Assembly: GCA_029210175.1 (NCBI GenBank)
Contig: JARGPL010000015.1
Coordinates: 186,001 to 250,000 of the forward strand
Source: Minwuia sp.
GTDB taxonomy: Bacteria; Pseudomonadota; Alphaproteobacteria; Minwuiales; Minwuiaceae
Direction of reading: 5' to 3'
DNA: 64,000 nt
Shown here: positions 62,400-64,000 of the stretch, one piece after another
Numbering within the stretch: position 1 is the stretch's first letter
How the letters are laid out: every line of letters starts with the position of its first letter
Position numbers and translations under genes: made by a program
The notes under the pieces: generated by a model
What the model was told of the DNA's origin: nothing
What the model saw: only the letters and a program-made list of their open reading frames with translations
The model's database searches: none

Positions 62400-63590
62400 T
62401 CAACCCCGCCACCCGTCGGCGAACCGGATATCGGTCATGCCGACGAAGCGGCGAACACGATCCAGCTCCGCCATCAGCCGCGCATCGCGTTGCCTTGACT
62501 GCCGCACGCCCGGTTCCCACCAGATGCGACGGACAGCCAGTGTCCCGGTATCTGCCTGGCGTTTCATGTCGATGCGTCCAACCAGATGCTCCCCCTCCAG
62601 CAGCGGAAAAACGTAATATCCGTACTGGCGTTTCGCGGCGGGCGTGAATATCTCGATCCGATAGTCGAACCCGAACAATCGCTCACAACGTTTCCGGTCC
62701 CGGATCACCGGATCGAAAGGACTGAGCACACGCAGTCGCGTCGGGGGTTGCATGTCATCGGGATGGAGATCGAGCACCGATGGATCGGCCAGCGCCACCC
62801 GAGGGCGCTGGTCGTTGACGCTGTCCACGGTGACTCTGGGATAGGTGTCCCCGGCTTTGGTTTCGCTCCAGCTCTTTGCCTCTGCAGGCGTGATGACACC
62901 CCAGAACGCGGCGATCTCGCCCGTCGTCGCAAGGCCCAGCCGTTCAATTGCTGACCGGCAGGCCCAGTCGATGAAGGCCGGTTCGTCGTATGTCTCTTCA
63001 CGGTGTGCGGCAGGAATGACGTTCTCTGTAAGGTCATAGACCTTCTCGAAGCCTTCCCGGTGCCGGACGCAGATCGCGCCGGTTCGCCAGAGATACTCGA
63101 GCGCTGTCTTGGATGGATGCCAGTCCCACCAGCCGCCGCTTGGACGCCCGCCTGGGGCCAGATCGCGCGCCTTCACCGGGCCATTCTGGCGAATGTGGTC
63201 GAGAACCTGTTCGAACTGAGCTTCGAAACCTTCTTCCCGCCAGTTCCGCCAGCGCGCCAGTATCCGCGGGCCGTCGCGCAGGAACCGCCGTCGCCAGATG
63301 GGAAAGAACCGCGAGGGCAGGACCGACGCGTCGTGCGTCCAGTTCTCGAACAGACTGTTCTCACGCTCCAGCAGGGTCTGCAACTGCGCTGGCTGATAGG
63401 TCGTGTTGCGCGCAAACAGGATCATGTGATGCGCACGTTCCACCGTGCTGATGCTGTCGATCTGAACAAATCCAAGCCGGTCTATCAGGCTCTGCAATCC
63501 GTCATTGTCCATCCGGACACGTGGATTTCCGGTCAGCTGCTGACGGTCCAGCAGCACACGGCGGGCGAAGGTGGCATGAACATGGTGCAT
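62400..63590 (-). CDS. YcaQ-like winged-helix DNA glycosylase
   Basis: The 396-residue HTH_42 protein has LIDRLGFVQIDSISTVERAHH (the Q-x-D region used in catalysis by YcaQ/AlkX), FENWTHDASVLPSRFFPIWRRRF and GYYVFPLLEGEHLVGRIDMK. The family unhooks interstrand crosslinks or bulky alkyl adducts. It is cytoplasmic and stands alone. Confidence 0.87.
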   Translation of the reverse strand: MHHVHATFARRVLLDRQQLTGNPRVRMDNDGLQSLIDRLGFVQIDSISTVERAHHMILFARNTTYQPAQLQTLLERENSLFENWTHDASVLPSRFFPIWRRRFLRDGPRILARWRNWREEGFEAQFEQVLDHIRQNGPVKARDLAPGGRPSGGWWDWHPSKTALEYLWRTGAICVRHREGFEKVYDLTENVIPAAHREETYDEPAFIDWACRSAIERLGLATTGEIAAFWGVITPAEAKSWSETKAGDTYPRVTVDSVNDQRPRVALADPSVLDLHPDDMQPPTRLRVLSPFDPVIRDRKRCERLFGFDYRIEIFTPAAKRQYGYYVFPLLEGEHLVGRIDMKRQADTGTLAVRRIWWEPGVRQSRQRDARLMAELDRVRRFVGMTDIRFADGWRG

Positions 63591-63786
63591 GACACTCAGT
63601 TTCCTGTTTGTTCCATGCTTTGTCGAGCCGCTGCGGACATCTCACAGCAATAATGTGACGAGCAACTGCAAGTTAAATGGATTTCTCTGCATTCTACGTA
63701 TGCTAATATTGTGCTGGTCATTCGTTCAGTCACTGTCAGACTGATCTGGACGATAGAGAACAAGGGACAAGCAACACTTGATAAGC

Positions 63787-64000
63787 ATGAGACCCGGCGA
63801 CAACGAGATCACTTCACGGCAATTCGGCCAGATCGATCCGACCAGACTTGGACCTGACTATGCGAAAGTCTTCCGCCGCTGGGCAGATGCGTGCACTGAA
63901 CAGGCATTGACGTCCCGCTCGCTGGTTGACCCTGGCTGGGTGGGGCGCCTGATCAGTTCGGCAATGCTGTTTCAGATAGAAGGTGACGACATGCGTCACC
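63787..64000 (+). CDS. N-terminal part of a PAS-like protein, cut by the window end
   Basis: An open frame from ATG 63787 runs without stop to the last base (71 codons). It encodes YAKVFRRWADACTEQALTSR and VGRLISSAMLFQIEGDD, resembling the small PAS-5-type proteins common in this group. An AT-rich stretch upstream (63660-63780) could hold the promoter. The call is tentative because the frame is incomplete. Confidence 0.5.
   Translation, partial: MRPGDNEITSRQFGQIDPTRLGPDYAKVFRRWADACTEQALTSRSLVDPGWVGRLISSAMLFQIEGDDMRH

Noticed and set aside
63660-63780. TAATAT as a -10 box for the partial final gene
   Set aside because: No convincing -35 at 16-18 bases upstream. The area is AT-rich, so such hexamers arise by chance.
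1-64000. CRISPR array, prophage, toxin-antitoxin pair or biosynthetic gene cluster
   Set aside because: No regular repeats with spacers, phage structural genes, paired small toxin/antitoxin genes or modular synthases are visible.

Overview
The window looks like chromosomal DNA of a free-living, flagellated, high-GC (roughly 60% or more by eye) Gram-negative alphaproteobacterium. Supporting signs are a short Caulobacter-type flagellin behind a sigma54 promoter with ftr-like palindromes, the lptF-lptG-lptD-surA-pdxA-rsmA operon typical of alphaproteobacteria, fabD-fabG-acpP-fabF-mltG followed by yicC-gmk, a PleC/DivJ-like orphan histidine kinase, and a KorAB 2-oxoacid:ferredoxin oxidoreductase. 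A Rhodospirillales-like relative is my guess. No rRNA gene or marker gene fixes the genus.

Layout. 1-1783: end of korA, then korB and a hotdog thioesterase. 1824-3369: sigma54-controlled flagellin and FlaG. 3388-4125: decayed PLP-dependent decarboxylase of the sphingosine-phosphate-lyase type. 4141-5878: cytochrome c, rhodanese-like protein and hydroxypyruvate isomerase. 5897-13091: a compact operon joining an Mla/MCE-type lipid ABC transporter (STAS-MlaE, MlaF, MlaD, auxiliary lipoprotein) to the AsmA-like bridge set YdbH-YnbE-YdbL. 13162-17045: SDR, trypsin-like protease, GST and an IlvD/Edd dehydratase.

17169-21282 is the accessory patch. It holds three internally deleted IS6-family remnants, a secreted orphan protein, a dehydrogenase fragment and an AT-richer UspA gene with an FNR/FixK-like box, and it ends at a tRNA-Val(CAC) gene. 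21508-30426 covers fatty-acid synthesis, MltG, the multi-PAS kinase, YicC and Gmk. 30405-38080 (minus strand) carries LPS export, outer-membrane protein folding, vitamin B6 synthesis and rRNA methylation.

38238-48826 is mixed housekeeping: pepA, holC, a TauD-type dioxygenase, argJ, mutT, a lone AmrS-like radical SAM protein, an HCCA-isomerase-like protein, an epoxide-hydrolase-like protein, a methyltransferase and a CCA-adding enzyme. 48838-53947 has an odd three-gene minus-strand operon divergent from dnaK-dnaJ. 54070-64000 has SMP-30, a degenerate EAL protein, an EamA transporter, an SDR, CinA, two PaaI thioesterases, an LLM oxidoreductase, a PPOX-type flavoprotein, a glyoxalase-associated protein, a YcaQ-type glycosylase and the start of a PAS-like gene cut by the window end.

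The most system-like item is the 7.2-kb MCE plus YdbH/YnbE/YdbL operon. It would place an ATP-driven inner-membrane lipid pump and a predicted periplasm-spanning lipid conduit under one transcript. All calls come from reading the sequence and recalling families. No database search was run.
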